From positions 5,788,501-5,852,500 of the forward strand of contig NZ_CP069127.1 in assembly GCF_016811915.1 (NCBI RefSeq): DNA of 64,000 nucleotides, written 5' to 3'. The notes beneath the pieces were generated by a model that saw only the letters and a list, made by a program, of their open reading frames with translations, did not search any database and was not told the DNA's origin. Shown here in pieces: positions 15,785 to 23,777 of this stretch. The translations under genes and the position numbers were made by a program. The stretch's first letter is position 1; every line of letters begins with the position of its first letter. The stretch is from Brevibacillus choshinensis. Its GTDB lineage: Bacteria; Bacillota; Bacilli; Brevibacillales; Brevibacillaceae.

Positions 15785-16729
15785 TTACCGCTCCAGGCGA
15801 TGATTTCCTTCGATGAAACGGACCGTTCCGGTTTTGGCACGCATAACCACGGAATTCGTGGTGGCACGTGAACCTTGGAAACGCACACCTTTCAGCAGCT
15901 CGCCATCCGTTACACCTGTCGCAGCAAAGATCGCATCGTCGCCTTTTACCAGATCGTTCATGAAAAGAACTTGATGCGGATTGGTGAGACCCATTTTCAT
16001 ACAGCGTTCGATTTCCTCTTGGTTTTGCGGAAGCAGCTTGCCCTGGATTTCTCCTCCCAGGCATTTCAATGCGACAGCAGCGAGAACACCCTCAGGGGCA
16101 CCGCCGGAACCGAACATAATATCTACACCTGTATCAGGGAAGGCGGTGTTGATGGCTGCAGCGACATCCCCGTCGGAGATAAGACGGATGCGGGCACCTG
16201 CCTCGCGGATTTCATGAATAATTTGTTGGTGACGATCTCGATCGAGTACGATGGCGACCAGGTCACTGATATCCTTCCCTTGCGCCTCGGCGACTGCTTT
16301 CAGGTTGTCACGAATCGGTGCGTTAATATCAATTTTGCCTACTGCTTTCGGTCCTACTGCTATTTTCTCCATGTACATGTCCGGAGCATGCAGCAGATTG
16401 CCGCGGTCCGCAATGGCGATGACAGAAATAGCTCCCCATGTTCCTTTTGCCAGGATGTTGGTTCCCTCCAGCGGATCTACTGCCACGTCGACAGCAGGAG
16501 CTACACCTTGCCCCAGATGCTCCCCGATGTAGAGCATCGGCGCTTCGTCCATTTCCCCTTCACCGATTACGACAATTCCGTCCATCGGCACTTTTTCAAA
16601 CTCTTTTCTCATAGCAGTAGTTGCGGCATCGTCAGCCTCATCTTTTTTGCCGAGACCCATCCAACTAGCTGAAGCCAGAGCGGCTGCCTCGGTCACACGT
16701 ACCAGTTCAAGTGTTAAACTGCGTTCCAT
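15785..16729 (-). CDS. glpX: Class II fructose-1,6-bisphosphatase
   Basis: GlpX removes the 1-phosphate of fructose-1,6-bisphosphate in gluconeogenesis. The 314-residue protein shows the lithium-sensitive phosphatase fold with the metal motif VIGEGEMDEAPMLYIGEHLG and AVDPLEGTNILAKG, both standard in GlpX. SGGAPEGVLAAVALKC is also characteristic. The ATG has AGGAGAGGAG upstream. It is in the run rho-glpX-murA-tal-fba, which groups carbon-flow enzymes around fructose-1,6-bisphosphate and is typical of this lineage. Confidence 0.95.
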   Translation of the reverse strand: MERSLTLELVRVTEAAALASASWMGLGKKDEADDAATTAMRKEFEKVPMDGIVVIGEGEMDEAPMLYIGEHLGQGVAPAVDVAVDPLEGTNILAKGTWGAISVIAIADRGNLLHAPDMYMEKIAVGPKAVGKIDINAPIRDNLKAVAEAQGKDISDLVAIVLDRDRHQQIIHEIREAGARIRLISDGDVAAAINTAFPDTGVDIMFGSGGAPEGVLAAVALKCLGGEIQGKLLPQNQEEIERCMKMGLTNPHQVLFMNDLVKGDDAIFAATGVTDGELLKGVRFQGSRATTNSVVMRAKTGTVRFIEGNHRLER

Positions 16730-16757
16730 TCTGGAAGACTCCTCTCCTGGTGATTCT

Positions 16758-18041
16758 TTATCGTTGGTGACTTTCAGAGCGATGCAAGCCTATCCGTACC
16801 ACATCGGCTCCTAGTGTTTGCAGCTTGCCCACCAAATTTTCATAACCCCGATCAATATGCTCCAGTCCTTCGAGCTCCGTCATCCCGTTCGTAGCCAGAC
16901 CCGCGATGAACAGGGCCGCTCCCGCCCGAAGATCAGACGCCACGACTTTGGCACCGTTCAAGCTGCTGCCGCCTTCAATCACAGCAGACCTGCCCTCGAC
17001 TTTCAGCGTTGCTCCCATGCGCCGCAGCTCATCGACATGGCGGAAGCGCGAGCTGTAAATGTTGTCGGTGACAATGCTTGATCCTTTTGCCAACGTCAGC
17101 AAGGTCGTGATCGGTTGCTGCAGATCGGTAGGAAATCCCGGATAAGGACTCGTTTTCACATCAATAGAGCGGTAGACTTCCTGACCGATTACTTGAATGC
17201 AATCGTCCATTTCCACCACTTGCACTCCAATTTCACGCAGCTTCGCGGTCACGGATTCCAGGTGCTTGGGGATGACATTCTCCACCAGCACATTGCCGTT
17301 CGTCGCTGCTGCTGCAATCATATACGTCCCTGCTTCGATCCGGTCCGGGATAATCGTATGGCGGCAGCCGCGCAAACGCTCCACACCCTGGATGCGAATC
17401 ATATCTGTGCCCGCTCCCTTGATATTGGCGCCCATGTTATTTAACAAGGTAGCCACATCGACGATCTCCGGTTCCCGGGCAGCGTTTTCAATAATGGTCA
17501 CACCCTCTGCTTTGGCAGCAGCCAGCATGATGTTAATAGTCGCACCGACACTGACCAGGTCGAGGTAAATCCGCGCGCCTTGCAGTCGGCCATTTTTTGC
17601 TTTGATGGTCATGACGCCGTTTTTGTTTTCCACCTGGGCTCCCATCGCTTCAAAGCCCTTGATGTGCAAATCGACCGGACGCGGCCCCAGATCGCAGCCC
17701 CCCGGCAATCCTACCTGCGCCTCTCCAAACTTCGCGAGCAATGCGCCCCAAAGATAGTAAGAGGCTCTCAGCTTTTTAATCCGGCCGTTGGGCATCAGCA
17801 TTAGCTTCATCGAACGCCCATCGACTTCCATCCAGTCATCCTCGAAAAGAACATCTGCACCCATTTCCTGCAGAAGCTCACAATAAATGTCCACGTCCTG
17901 AATACGGGGCAAGTTTTCAATGACGACTGGCCCATCCGCCAGTAGCGCTGCCGGAATCAAGGCGACTGCGCTATTTTTTGCTCCGCTGATGGTTACCGTC
18001 CCCGCGAGCGGTTTCCCACCATTGATGATCAGCTTATCCAT
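16758..18041 (-). CDS. murA: UDP-N-acetylglucosamine 1-carboxyvinyltransferase
   Basis: MurA transfers enolpyruvate from PEP to UDP-GlcNAc, the first committed step of peptidoglycan synthesis. The 427-residue protein has the normal length. The catalytic cysteine that fosfomycin attacks is Cys116 in LPGGCDLGPRPVDLHIKGF, and the substrate-binding start GGKPLAGTVTISGAKN is intact. Because it sits next to fba and tal, it corresponds to the second MurA paralogue of Bacillus (murZ/murAB), with another copy expected elsewhere. ATG start. Confidence 0.95.
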   Translation of the reverse strand: MDKLIINGGKPLAGTVTISGAKNSAVALIPAALLADGPVVIENLPRIQDVDIYCELLQEMGADVLFEDDWMEVDGRSMKLMLMPNGRIKKLRASYYLWGALLAKFGEAQVGLPGGCDLGPRPVDLHIKGFEAMGAQVENKNGVMTIKAKNGRLQGARIYLDLVSVGATINIMLAAAKAEGVTIIENAAREPEIVDVATLLNNMGANIKGAGTDMIRIQGVERLRGCRHTIIPDRIEAGTYMIAAAATNGNVLVENVIPKHLESVTAKLREIGVQVVEMDDCIQVIGQEVYRSIDVKTSPYPGFPTDLQQPITTLLTLAKGSSIVTDNIYSSRFRHVDELRRMGATLKVEGRSAVIEGGSSLNGAKVVASDLRAGAALFIAGLATNGMTELEGLEHIDRGYENLVGKLQTLGADVVRIGLHRSESHQR

Positions 18042-18119
18042 ATTCTGCTCTCCTCAGGCGTAATCGGGAAAGAAGCACCTTCCCCAGTGGAAAAGGTGCT
18101 TGGACCTAGTAATGCGTTC

Positions 18120-18764
18120 TTATTTTTGCATGCTTGCCCAGTCAGCGAGGAATTTCTCCAGACCGCTGTCTGTCAAAGGATGGCCAATAATTTGCTTGAA
18201 CACTTTCGCTGGGATCGTTGCGAAATGAGCACCGCGTTTGGCCGCTTCCGTCACATGGACAGGATGGCGAACTGACGCTGCGATGATTTCCGTCTCAATC
18301 CCGTGAACCGAGAAAATTTCAGCGATGTCATCGATCAGCTGCATGCCGTCTTGGCCGATGTCGTCCAGACGTCCCAGGAACGGAGAAACGTAGCTCGCTC
18401 CTGCTCGTGCAGCCAGCAGCGCTTGGTTAGCGGAAAATACCAGCGTTACGTTGGTTTTGATTTTCTTTTTCGAGAAGTACTTGGCTGCTTTCAAGCCTTC
18501 TGCAGTCATCGGGATTTTAATCACGATGTTCTTGGACAGGGAAGCCAGCTTTTCGCCCTCTTCGATCATGCCTTTCGCGTCGGTGCTGATCACCTCAGCG
18601 CTGATCGGACCATCAACAATGTCGATAATTTCTTTCAAGGTATCAACGAAATCTCTGCCTTCCTTGGCAACCAGGGAAGGGTTGGTGGTAACGCCTGCAA
18701 GCACGCCCCACTCGTGAATTTCACGGATTTCGTCGACGTTTGCTGTATCAATCAGAAAACGCAT
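18120..18764 (-). CDS. tal: Transaldolase, short (fructose-6-phosphate aldolase-like) type
   Basis: The 214-residue TIM-barrel enzyme belongs to the short transaldolase family that moves a dihydroxyacetone unit between sugar phosphates. The N-terminus MRFLIDTANVDEIREIHEWG, the TTNPSLV motif and the Schiff-base lysine (Lys83 in NIVIKIPMTAEGLKA) are clear. It is followed 16 bp later by neighbouring fba upstream in transcription order, and the two probably share a transcript. B. subtilis calls the orthologue ywjH/tal. Confidence 0.94.
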   Translation of the reverse strand: MRFLIDTANVDEIREIHEWGVLAGVTTNPSLVAKEGRDFVDTLKEIIDIVDGPISAEVISTDAKGMIEEGEKLASLSKNIVIKIPMTAEGLKAAKYFSKKKIKTNVTLVFSANQALLAARAGASYVSPFLGRLDDIGQDGMQLIDDIAEIFSVHGIETEIIAASVRHPVHVTEAAKRGAHFATIPAKVFKQIIGHPLTDSGLEKFLADWASMQK

Positions 18765-18779
18765 GATTATCCTCCTTGA

Positions 18780-19634
18780 TTACGCGCGGTTGCTGCTACC
18801 GAACAAGCGCATTTTTCCTTTTACTACTTCCTTGATCGCATCGCGAGCAGGGCCCAAGTATTTGCGCGGGTCAATCTCGTTCGGTTTTGCAGCCAGCACC
18901 TTGCGAATCGTTTCGGTGCATGCGACTTGGGATTCTGTATTCACGTTAATTTTACCAACGCCCAGGCTGATGGATTTCACAATCGCTTCGTCCGGAACGC
19001 CGGAGCCACCGTGCAATACGATTGGTGCACCGATGTTGCTTGCTACTTTTTCGATGATGTCGTAGCGGATTTTTGGAACGCCTTTGTACATACCGTGTGC
19101 GGTACCTACAGCGATCGCTACATAGTCTACTTTGGTTTCTTCCCAGAAGCGGATTGCTTCCTCTGGATTCGCCAGTGTCGCATCTTCTTCGTCTACGGAG
19201 AGATCATCCTCTACCCCGCCGATCGTACCGAGCTCGCCTTCTACAGAAACGCCGACAGCGTGCGCAGCCTCTACTACTTGCTTCGTCAGACGAAGGTTGT
19301 CTTCAAAAGAGTGATGAGAACCATCAAACATAACAGAAGAGAACCCTGCGCGAATGCACTTCATCACCATGTCGAAGTTGCTGCCATGGTCCAAGTGCAA
19401 CGCGACTGGAACACCAGCACGTTCCGCTGCCACTTTTGCAATGGCTACGGTATAGTCAATGCCCATGTATTTAAGAGCTCCCTCAGACACACCGAAAATG
19501 ACAGGCGACTTTTCTTCCATCGCTGCTTCGGTAATTGCTTGAGTGAACTCCAGATTATTCAAGTTGAATTGTCCGACGGCGTATTTATGCTTTTTGACGT
19601 CTTCGGTAAAAGCGGTCATAGGTACGAGTGGCAT
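18780..19634 (-). CDS. fba: Class II fructose-bisphosphate aldolase
   Basis: This zinc-dependent glycolytic and gluconeogenic aldolase has 284 residues. The metal-binding motif PVALHLDHGSNFD (His-Leu-Asp-His) and the second zinc region HGGSGVPDEAI are present, together with INVNTESQVA for phosphate binding. The start MPLVPMTAFTEDVKKHKYAVGQFN is like that of B. subtilis FbaA. It lies between spo0F and tal, the same order as in Bacillus. Confidence 0.96.
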   Translation of the reverse strand: MPLVPMTAFTEDVKKHKYAVGQFNLNNLEFTQAITEAAMEEKSPVIFGVSEGALKYMGIDYTVAIAKVAAERAGVPVALHLDHGSNFDMVMKCIRAGFSSVMFDGSHHSFEDNLRLTKQVVEAAHAVGVSVEGELGTIGGVEDDLSVDEEDATLANPEEAIRFWEETKVDYVAIAVGTAHGMYKGVPKIRYDIIEKVASNIGAPIVLHGGSGVPDEAIVKSISLGVGKINVNTESQVACTETIRKVLAAKPNEIDPRKYLGPARDAIKEVVKGKMRLFGSSNRA

Positions 19635-19729
19635 TTTGTAAATCCTCCTCTAGCAGACTTCAAATCTGTGGCTTATTATATCACAGACACCTGCTTGTTA
19701 ACAGGTACGCATGTCTAATGCCTTTGTGA

Positions 19730-20104
19730 CTAACAAGCTAATTGCTGGTGCACGGCCATACGCAGCTCGTCGATATCAAACGGTTTGGTGAAGTGCGTCA
19801 AAGCGCCGAGCTGCGTCGCTTCTTTTATCATGTCCAGCTCACCGTAAGCTGTCATCATGATCACCTTGATATCTTGATTAATTTTTTTGATGTGCTTCAG
19901 AATCTCGATTCCGTCCATCCCTGGAATCTTCATATCTAGAATAACCAGATCCGGAGATTCCTTTTCAACGATTTCCAATGCCATCTTTCCGTTAGCCGCT
20001 TGAAATGTCTTGTAACCTTCCTTGCCTAGTACTTCGTATAACAAGATGCGGATTCCGTACTGATCGTCTACCACCAACACTTTTTTATCCTGCTTGTCCA
20101 ACAA
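19730..20104 (-). CDS. spo0F: Sporulation phosphorelay response regulator Spo0F
   Basis: Spo0F receives phosphate from sporulation sensor kinases and passes it to Spo0B. The 124-residue chain is a single receiver domain without an output domain. The acidic pocket is Asp13-Asp14 (VVDDQYG), the phosphorylated residue is Asp57 (LVILDMKIPGMDG), and the conserved Thr and Lys are in MMTAYGE and FTKPFDI. The start is TTG with GGGGG eight bases upstream. It is divergent from amj and upstream of fba. No clear sigma-H promoter was found by eye. Confidence 0.96.
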   Translation of the reverse strand: MLDKQDKKVLVVDDQYGIRILLYEVLGKEGYKTFQAANGKMALEIVEKESPDLVILDMKIPGMDGIEILKHIKKINQDIKVIMMTAYGELDMIKEATQLGALTHFTKPFDIDELRMAVHQQLAC

Positions 20105-20259
20105 TTCGATTACCCCCTGACCAGAGCCTTTTCCTTAATGACATAAGGTTCGCCTAAATTCAGGAAACTCCTCCCTCATCGCTTTGAAATTTTCCCACTT
20201 CAATGCTTTTGAGTATAATAGGAATACCATTTTTGCGCTGACGAAGGAGCCGACATACC

Positions 20260-21057
20260 ATGATGGACGCCGTCTGGCTGATCTGCTTGTTAACATTCAT
20301 CATCCATACCACAGAGACACTTTCCTATGCCGTGCGCTTCTCGGGAGTACAGACAGGGAGATTGGCTGTTGCGCTTTCTCTCGTCGGAATCATCCTGCTT
20401 TTGTCTCGTACGTCCAATCTGATACAAGGCCCTTTTACTGGAGGCCTGATCGATCAGGCCGCAATACTGCACACCGATCCCAGCCTGAAGCTGCATTTGA
20501 TTATCGCAGCCGCCTCGCTTGGCACACTGTGCGCCATCCTGCTTTTTCCGACGGCTGCACAGCTCTCGAAACGGCTGATCGCGCATCTGGAGCTGGCTGG
20601 TTCGATCCCGCAAATGCTGCGCACAGCAGTCACCATCGACAGCATCCGGAGCGTGCGGCACCACGTCCGCGTGCCTAGTCTGTCGGTCATATCCCGCTTT
20701 CGAATCAAAGGCGTCCCCAAGCGCCTTTTGCTGCTAAATTGCATCGGTACGGGTATCTACACAAGCAGTGTCCTGTCCGTTCTCTATGCGACTTTGCTTG
20801 CCCCTGATTACAAAGCGACGGTCCTCATGTCATCCGGGATGATCAACGGCTTCGCCACCATCTTCATGACGATCTTAGTAGACCCGCAGGTTGCACTGAT
20901 GACAGAAAAAGCGATGCAGGGCAAATCCTCCTATGAATCCATCCGCGATATGTACATGTGGCTGATGATCTCCCGCTTCTTCGGGACTTTGCTCGCGCAG
21001 ATCCTGCTCATTCCCGCCGCCTACTGGGTCGTCTGGATTACTCCCCTTTTTCACTGA
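20260..21057 (+). CDS. amj: Amj-type lipid II flippase
   Basis: The 265-residue integral membrane protein has about six hydrophobic segments and begins MMDAVWLICLLTFIIHTTETLSYAVRFSGV. It closely fits the DUF2837/Amj family, whose B. subtilis member (YdaH) flips lipid II and can replace MurJ. Characteristic stretches are RTSNLIQGPFTGGLID and SGMINGFATIFMTILVDPQ. AAGGAG lies ten bases before the first ATG; the second ATG, three bases on, is the alternative start. It is one of the few plus-strand genes and converges on pyrG through a shared terminator. Confidence 0.85.
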   Translation: MMDAVWLICLLTFIIHTTETLSYAVRFSGVQTGRLAVALSLVGIILLLSRTSNLIQGPFTGGLIDQAAILHTDPSLKLHLIIAAASLGTLCAILLFPTAAQLSKRLIAHLELAGSIPQMLRTAVTIDSIRSVRHHVRVPSLSVISRFRIKGVPKRLLLLNCIGTGIYTSSVLSVLYATLLAPDYKATVLMSSGMINGFATIFMTILVDPQVALMTEKAMQGKSSYESIRDMYMWLMISRFFGTLLAQILLIPAAYWVVWITPLFH

Positions 21058-21064
21058 CAAACAA

Positions 21065-21098
21065 AATGCACCTGCGACGAGTGGCTCGCAGGTGCATT
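21065..21098. terminator. Bidirectional terminator between amj and pyrG
   Basis: A perfect 13-bp stem, AATGCACCTGCGA with TCGCAGGTGCATT, encloses an 8-base loop between the convergent genes. Short T-rich tails occur on both strands. Confidence 0.8.
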
Positions 21099-21113
21099 CT
21101 TCATTTGTTGCGA

Positions 21114-22715
21114 TTATTTTTGGTTGGTCAGAGCCGCTTTGACAAAGTCACGGAACAGCGGTTGAGGACGGTTTGGACGAGAAGTGAACTCTGGGTGGAA
21201 TTGAGTAGCCAGGAACCAAGGATGCTCTGGCACTTCCACGATCTCCACCAAGCGACCATCCGGTGTGGTACCTGCAAAGCGCAAGCCCAGCTCAGCCAGC
21301 TGCTCACGGTACTCGTTGTTCACTTCATAACGATGACGATGACGTTCGTACACCAAAGTGCTGCCATATGCTTGATGCGTCAAGCTGCCTTCTTCCACTT
21401 TGGTCGGGCCAACACCCAGACGCATGGTACCGCCTTTGTCTTCGATTTCTTTTTGCTCAGGCAGAAGATCGATGACAGGGTATGGCGTGTTCGGATTGAT
21501 TTCGGAGCTGTTCGCCAGATCCATGCCTGCCACGTGGCGTGCAAATTCAATAACAGCGATTTGCATACCCAGACAGATACCCAGGAATGGGATTTTATTT
21601 TCACGGGCGTAGCGCGTCGCGATGATTTTTCCTTCGATACCACGGTCACCGAAACCTCCTGGTACCAGGATGCCATCTACATCACCCAGCAATTCGCTTG
21701 CATTTTGCAAAGTGACTTCTTCTGCACTCACCCATTTGATGTCGATTTTAGAGTCAATGGCATATCCGCCGTGATACAGCGCTTCTGCAACGGACAAGTA
21801 AGCGTCGTGCAGTTCTACGTATTTACCCACAATCGCAATGCGAGTGGTTTTGGAGAGGTTTTTGATTTTGCCGACGAGCGATTTCCACTCGGTCATGTCT
21901 GCTTCCTGGCAAGTCAAGCCCAGATGACGGCAAACATAGTCGTCCAATCCTTGCGCTTGGAGCTGCAAAGGAACATCATACAAAGTCTCAGCATCGATGC
22001 ACTCAACTACCGCGTTTTTGTCGATGTCACAGAACAATGCCAGCTTGTCTTTCATTTCTTGGGTCATCGGCTGCTCGGTACGTGTAACGATGACTGTAGG
22101 CTGGATACCAAGGCTGCGCAATTCTTTGACGCTGTGCTGGGTCGGTTTGGTTTTCATTTCACCGGCAGCTTTGATGTAAGGAACGAGCGTTACATGGATG
22201 TACATGACGTTATCGCGGCCGATGTCGCTCTTGATTTGACGGATCGCTTCCAGGAATGGCAAGCTCTCGATATCGCCAACTGTTCCGCCGATCTCCGTGA
22301 TCACCACGTCTGCTCCGGTCTCGCGGCCAGCACGGAAAACGCGCTCCTTGATTTCGTTCGTGATGTGTGGGATGACCTGTACGGTTCCGCCCAGATAATC
22401 GCCGCGACGCTCTTTTGCAATGACAGAGGAGTAAATTTTACCAGTCGTTACATTGGAGTTGGAGCTCAGGTTGATGTCGATAAAACGCTCGTAGTGTCCC
22501 AAGTCCAGGTCCGTTTCCGCTCCGTCATCCGTTACGAATACTTCCCCATGCTGATACGGGCTCATCGTTCCCGGGTCAACGTTGATGTATGGGTCAAATT
22601 TCTGGATCGTTACCTTAAGACCCCGATTCTTCAGGAGTCGGCCCAGAGACGCCGCTGTAATCCCTTTTCCCAACGAGGATACGACCCCGCCTGTCACAAA
22701 AATATACTTCGTCAT
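21114..22715 (-). CDS. pyrG: CTP synthase
   Basis: PyrG makes CTP from UTP, ATP and glutamine. The 533-residue protein has the amidoligase domain (KYIFVTGGVVSSLGKGITAAS, EIGGTVGDIESLPFLEAIRQ) and a C-terminal glutamine amidotransferase domain with the nucleophile in FLGICLGMQIAVIEFAR and the His-Glu pair in ATQFHPEFTSRP. ATG start with GAGGGG upstream. It is preceded by a leader that carries a CTP-responsive attenuator (separate entries). Confidence 0.97.
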   Translation of the reverse strand: MTKYIFVTGGVVSSLGKGITAASLGRLLKNRGLKVTIQKFDPYINVDPGTMSPYQHGEVFVTDDGAETDLDLGHYERFIDINLSSNSNVTTGKIYSSVIAKERRGDYLGGTVQVIPHITNEIKERVFRAGRETGADVVITEIGGTVGDIESLPFLEAIRQIKSDIGRDNVMYIHVTLVPYIKAAGEMKTKPTQHSVKELRSLGIQPTVIVTRTEQPMTQEMKDKLALFCDIDKNAVVECIDAETLYDVPLQLQAQGLDDYVCRHLGLTCQEADMTEWKSLVGKIKNLSKTTRIAIVGKYVELHDAYLSVAEALYHGGYAIDSKIDIKWVSAEEVTLQNASELLGDVDGILVPGGFGDRGIEGKIIATRYARENKIPFLGICLGMQIAVIEFARHVAGMDLANSSEINPNTPYPVIDLLPEQKEIEDKGGTMRLGVGPTKVEEGSLTHQAYGSTLVYERHRHRYEVNNEYREQLAELGLRFAGTTPDGRLVEIVEVPEHPWFLATQFHPEFTSRPNRPQPLFRDFVKAALTNQK

Positions 22716-22777
22716 CGTTAACGTCCCCTCTTTCCCTAATCCTCAAGATGATGATAAATCGAATGAAGACGGCTCCC

Positions 22778-22841
22778 AAAAAAAGAAAAAACAAAAGCGA
22801 GTCCTATCCCGTACAACAATGGGGTAGGGGCACTTTTGTTT
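22778..22841 (-). terminator. pyrG leader attenuator hairpin
   Basis: On the minus strand, AAAACAAAAG plus a C-rich arm (CCCCTACCCC, 22821-22830) faces GGGATAGGAC (22801-22810) plus CTTTTGTTTT, followed by a long T-rich tract (22778-22796). The outer 10-bp A/T helix is perfect; the inner C/G helix has mismatches. In B. subtilis, G residues added by slippage at the 5' end pair with such a C/U-rich arm and block the terminator when CTP is low. Confidence 0.8.
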
Positions 22842-22879
22842 TATAGTTTCCCATATTTGATCCTTCTTCATGTGAAGCC

Positions 22880-22916
22880 CAAGGAGTATTTTATCTGTCC
22901 CTCAGGCGGAAGTCAA
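22880..22916 (-). promoter_or_regulatory. pyrG promoter with GGGC initiation site
   Basis: On the minus strand, TTGACT (22911-22916), a 17-bp spacer, TAAAAT (22888-22893) and seven bases lead to GGGCTTC beginning at 22880. A GGGC start is what B. subtilis pyrG needs for CTP-sensitive reiterative addition of G. The promoter lies directly after the rpoE stop codon. Confidence 0.85.
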
Positions 22917-22920
22917 GGAC

Positions 22921-23484
22921 TTATAATTTGTCATCCTCGTCGTCAAGATCTTCGCTATCTTCATCCGACTCCTCTTCTTCCAGCTCTTCATCTTCAAAGA
23001 GTTCCTCTTCTTCATCGATCTCTTCTTCGTCGATCTCACCGTCGATTTCTTCCTCGATCTCCGCCTCTTCGTCGACGAATTCTTCCTCGTCTTCAAAGAT
23101 GACCACATCATCTTCCTCGTACTCTTCGGTGATTTCGTCTTCGGTATCGTAGTCGTCGAAGTCGTCGTCCAGGATGACCTTTTTCTTTTTGGTTCCGCCG
23201 CCTTCTTGTTGTTCTTCAACTGTGTCAGTCGGATACCAGCGTTTCAGACCCCAGACATTGTCACCGAGGCAAACGAAACGGCCATCAATGTTAATTTCTG
23301 TGTATACTTGAGCGATAATGGCCATGACCTGTTCTTTCGTCAACTTGCGAACGGCAACCAGTTCATCCACCAGCTCGCGGAAGTTGTACGTACGATTGGT
23401 TTGACGCAGAATTTCATACGCGATGTCAACCAATGCCATCTCACTTAATTTCTCGGAATCAACATGAGCAAACAATTGACTCAC
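22921..23484 (-). CDS. rpoE: DNA-directed RNA polymerase delta subunit
   Basis: The delta subunit of Gram-positive RNA polymerase increases recycling and selectivity. The 187-residue protein has a folded N-terminal HARE-HTH domain (LSEMALVDIAYEILRQTNRTYNFRELVDELV ... DGRFVCLGDNVWGLKRWYP) and a long, nearly all Asp/Glu C-terminal tail, both diagnostic. The start is GTG with AAAGGA upstream. The tail produces a long serine-rich open frame on the opposite strand that is not a gene. It directly precedes pyrG, the usual order in Bacillota. Confidence 0.96.
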   Translation of the reverse strand: MSQLFAHVDSEKLSEMALVDIAYEILRQTNRTYNFRELVDELVAVRKLTKEQVMAIIAQVYTEINIDGRFVCLGDNVWGLKRWYPTDTVEEQQEGGGTKKKKVILDDDFDDYDTEDEITEEYEEDDVVIFEDEEEFVDEEAEIEEEIDGEIDEEEIDEEEELFEDEELEEEESDEDSEDLDDEDDKL

Positions 23485-23777
23485 TCAGGGCACGTCCTTT
23501 CCATTGAAAACTATGGGATACCCGCCGCCCTTTCCTTATCAGGTGAGGCGTGGCTTGTATTGGTAAATCTACAATAATGTCGGATTCTTCGATTGTACAA
23601 CATACGAAGGCTAACATACAGTATTCCTTATTTTAGACGAAAATGCAAGGCTTTCAAACGCGGTTGGGAATATATTATTCGCCATCAATTTCTCCGATGT
23701 ACTCTACCTCGGACATAAGCAAAAGCGGCCGGTGATTCACACCAGCCGCTTTTTTCCTTGCCAAGGGAAATGCCATC
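23485..23777. other. Intergenic region between icmF and rpoE
   Basis: No open frame is convincing. The left part should contain the rpoE promoter. A strong hairpin (AAGCGGCCGGTG with CACCAGCCGCTT, 23723-23752) near the icmF stop acts as its terminator. Confidence 0.6.
23719..23756. terminator. Terminator after icmF, symmetric
   Basis: The 12-bp stem AAGCGGCYGGTG with a short loop is flanked by A-rich and T-rich runs on opposite sides, so it can work on either strand. Its position fits the end of the icmF transcript. Confidence 0.75.

Noticed and set aside
20958..22721. 587-codon plus-strand frame opposite pyrG
   Set aside because: Antisense shadow of a well-conserved gene; no start signal and an implausible protein.
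22928..23152. Serine-rich plus-strand frame opposite rpoE
   Set aside because: It is the complement of the Asp/Glu tail of RNA polymerase delta.
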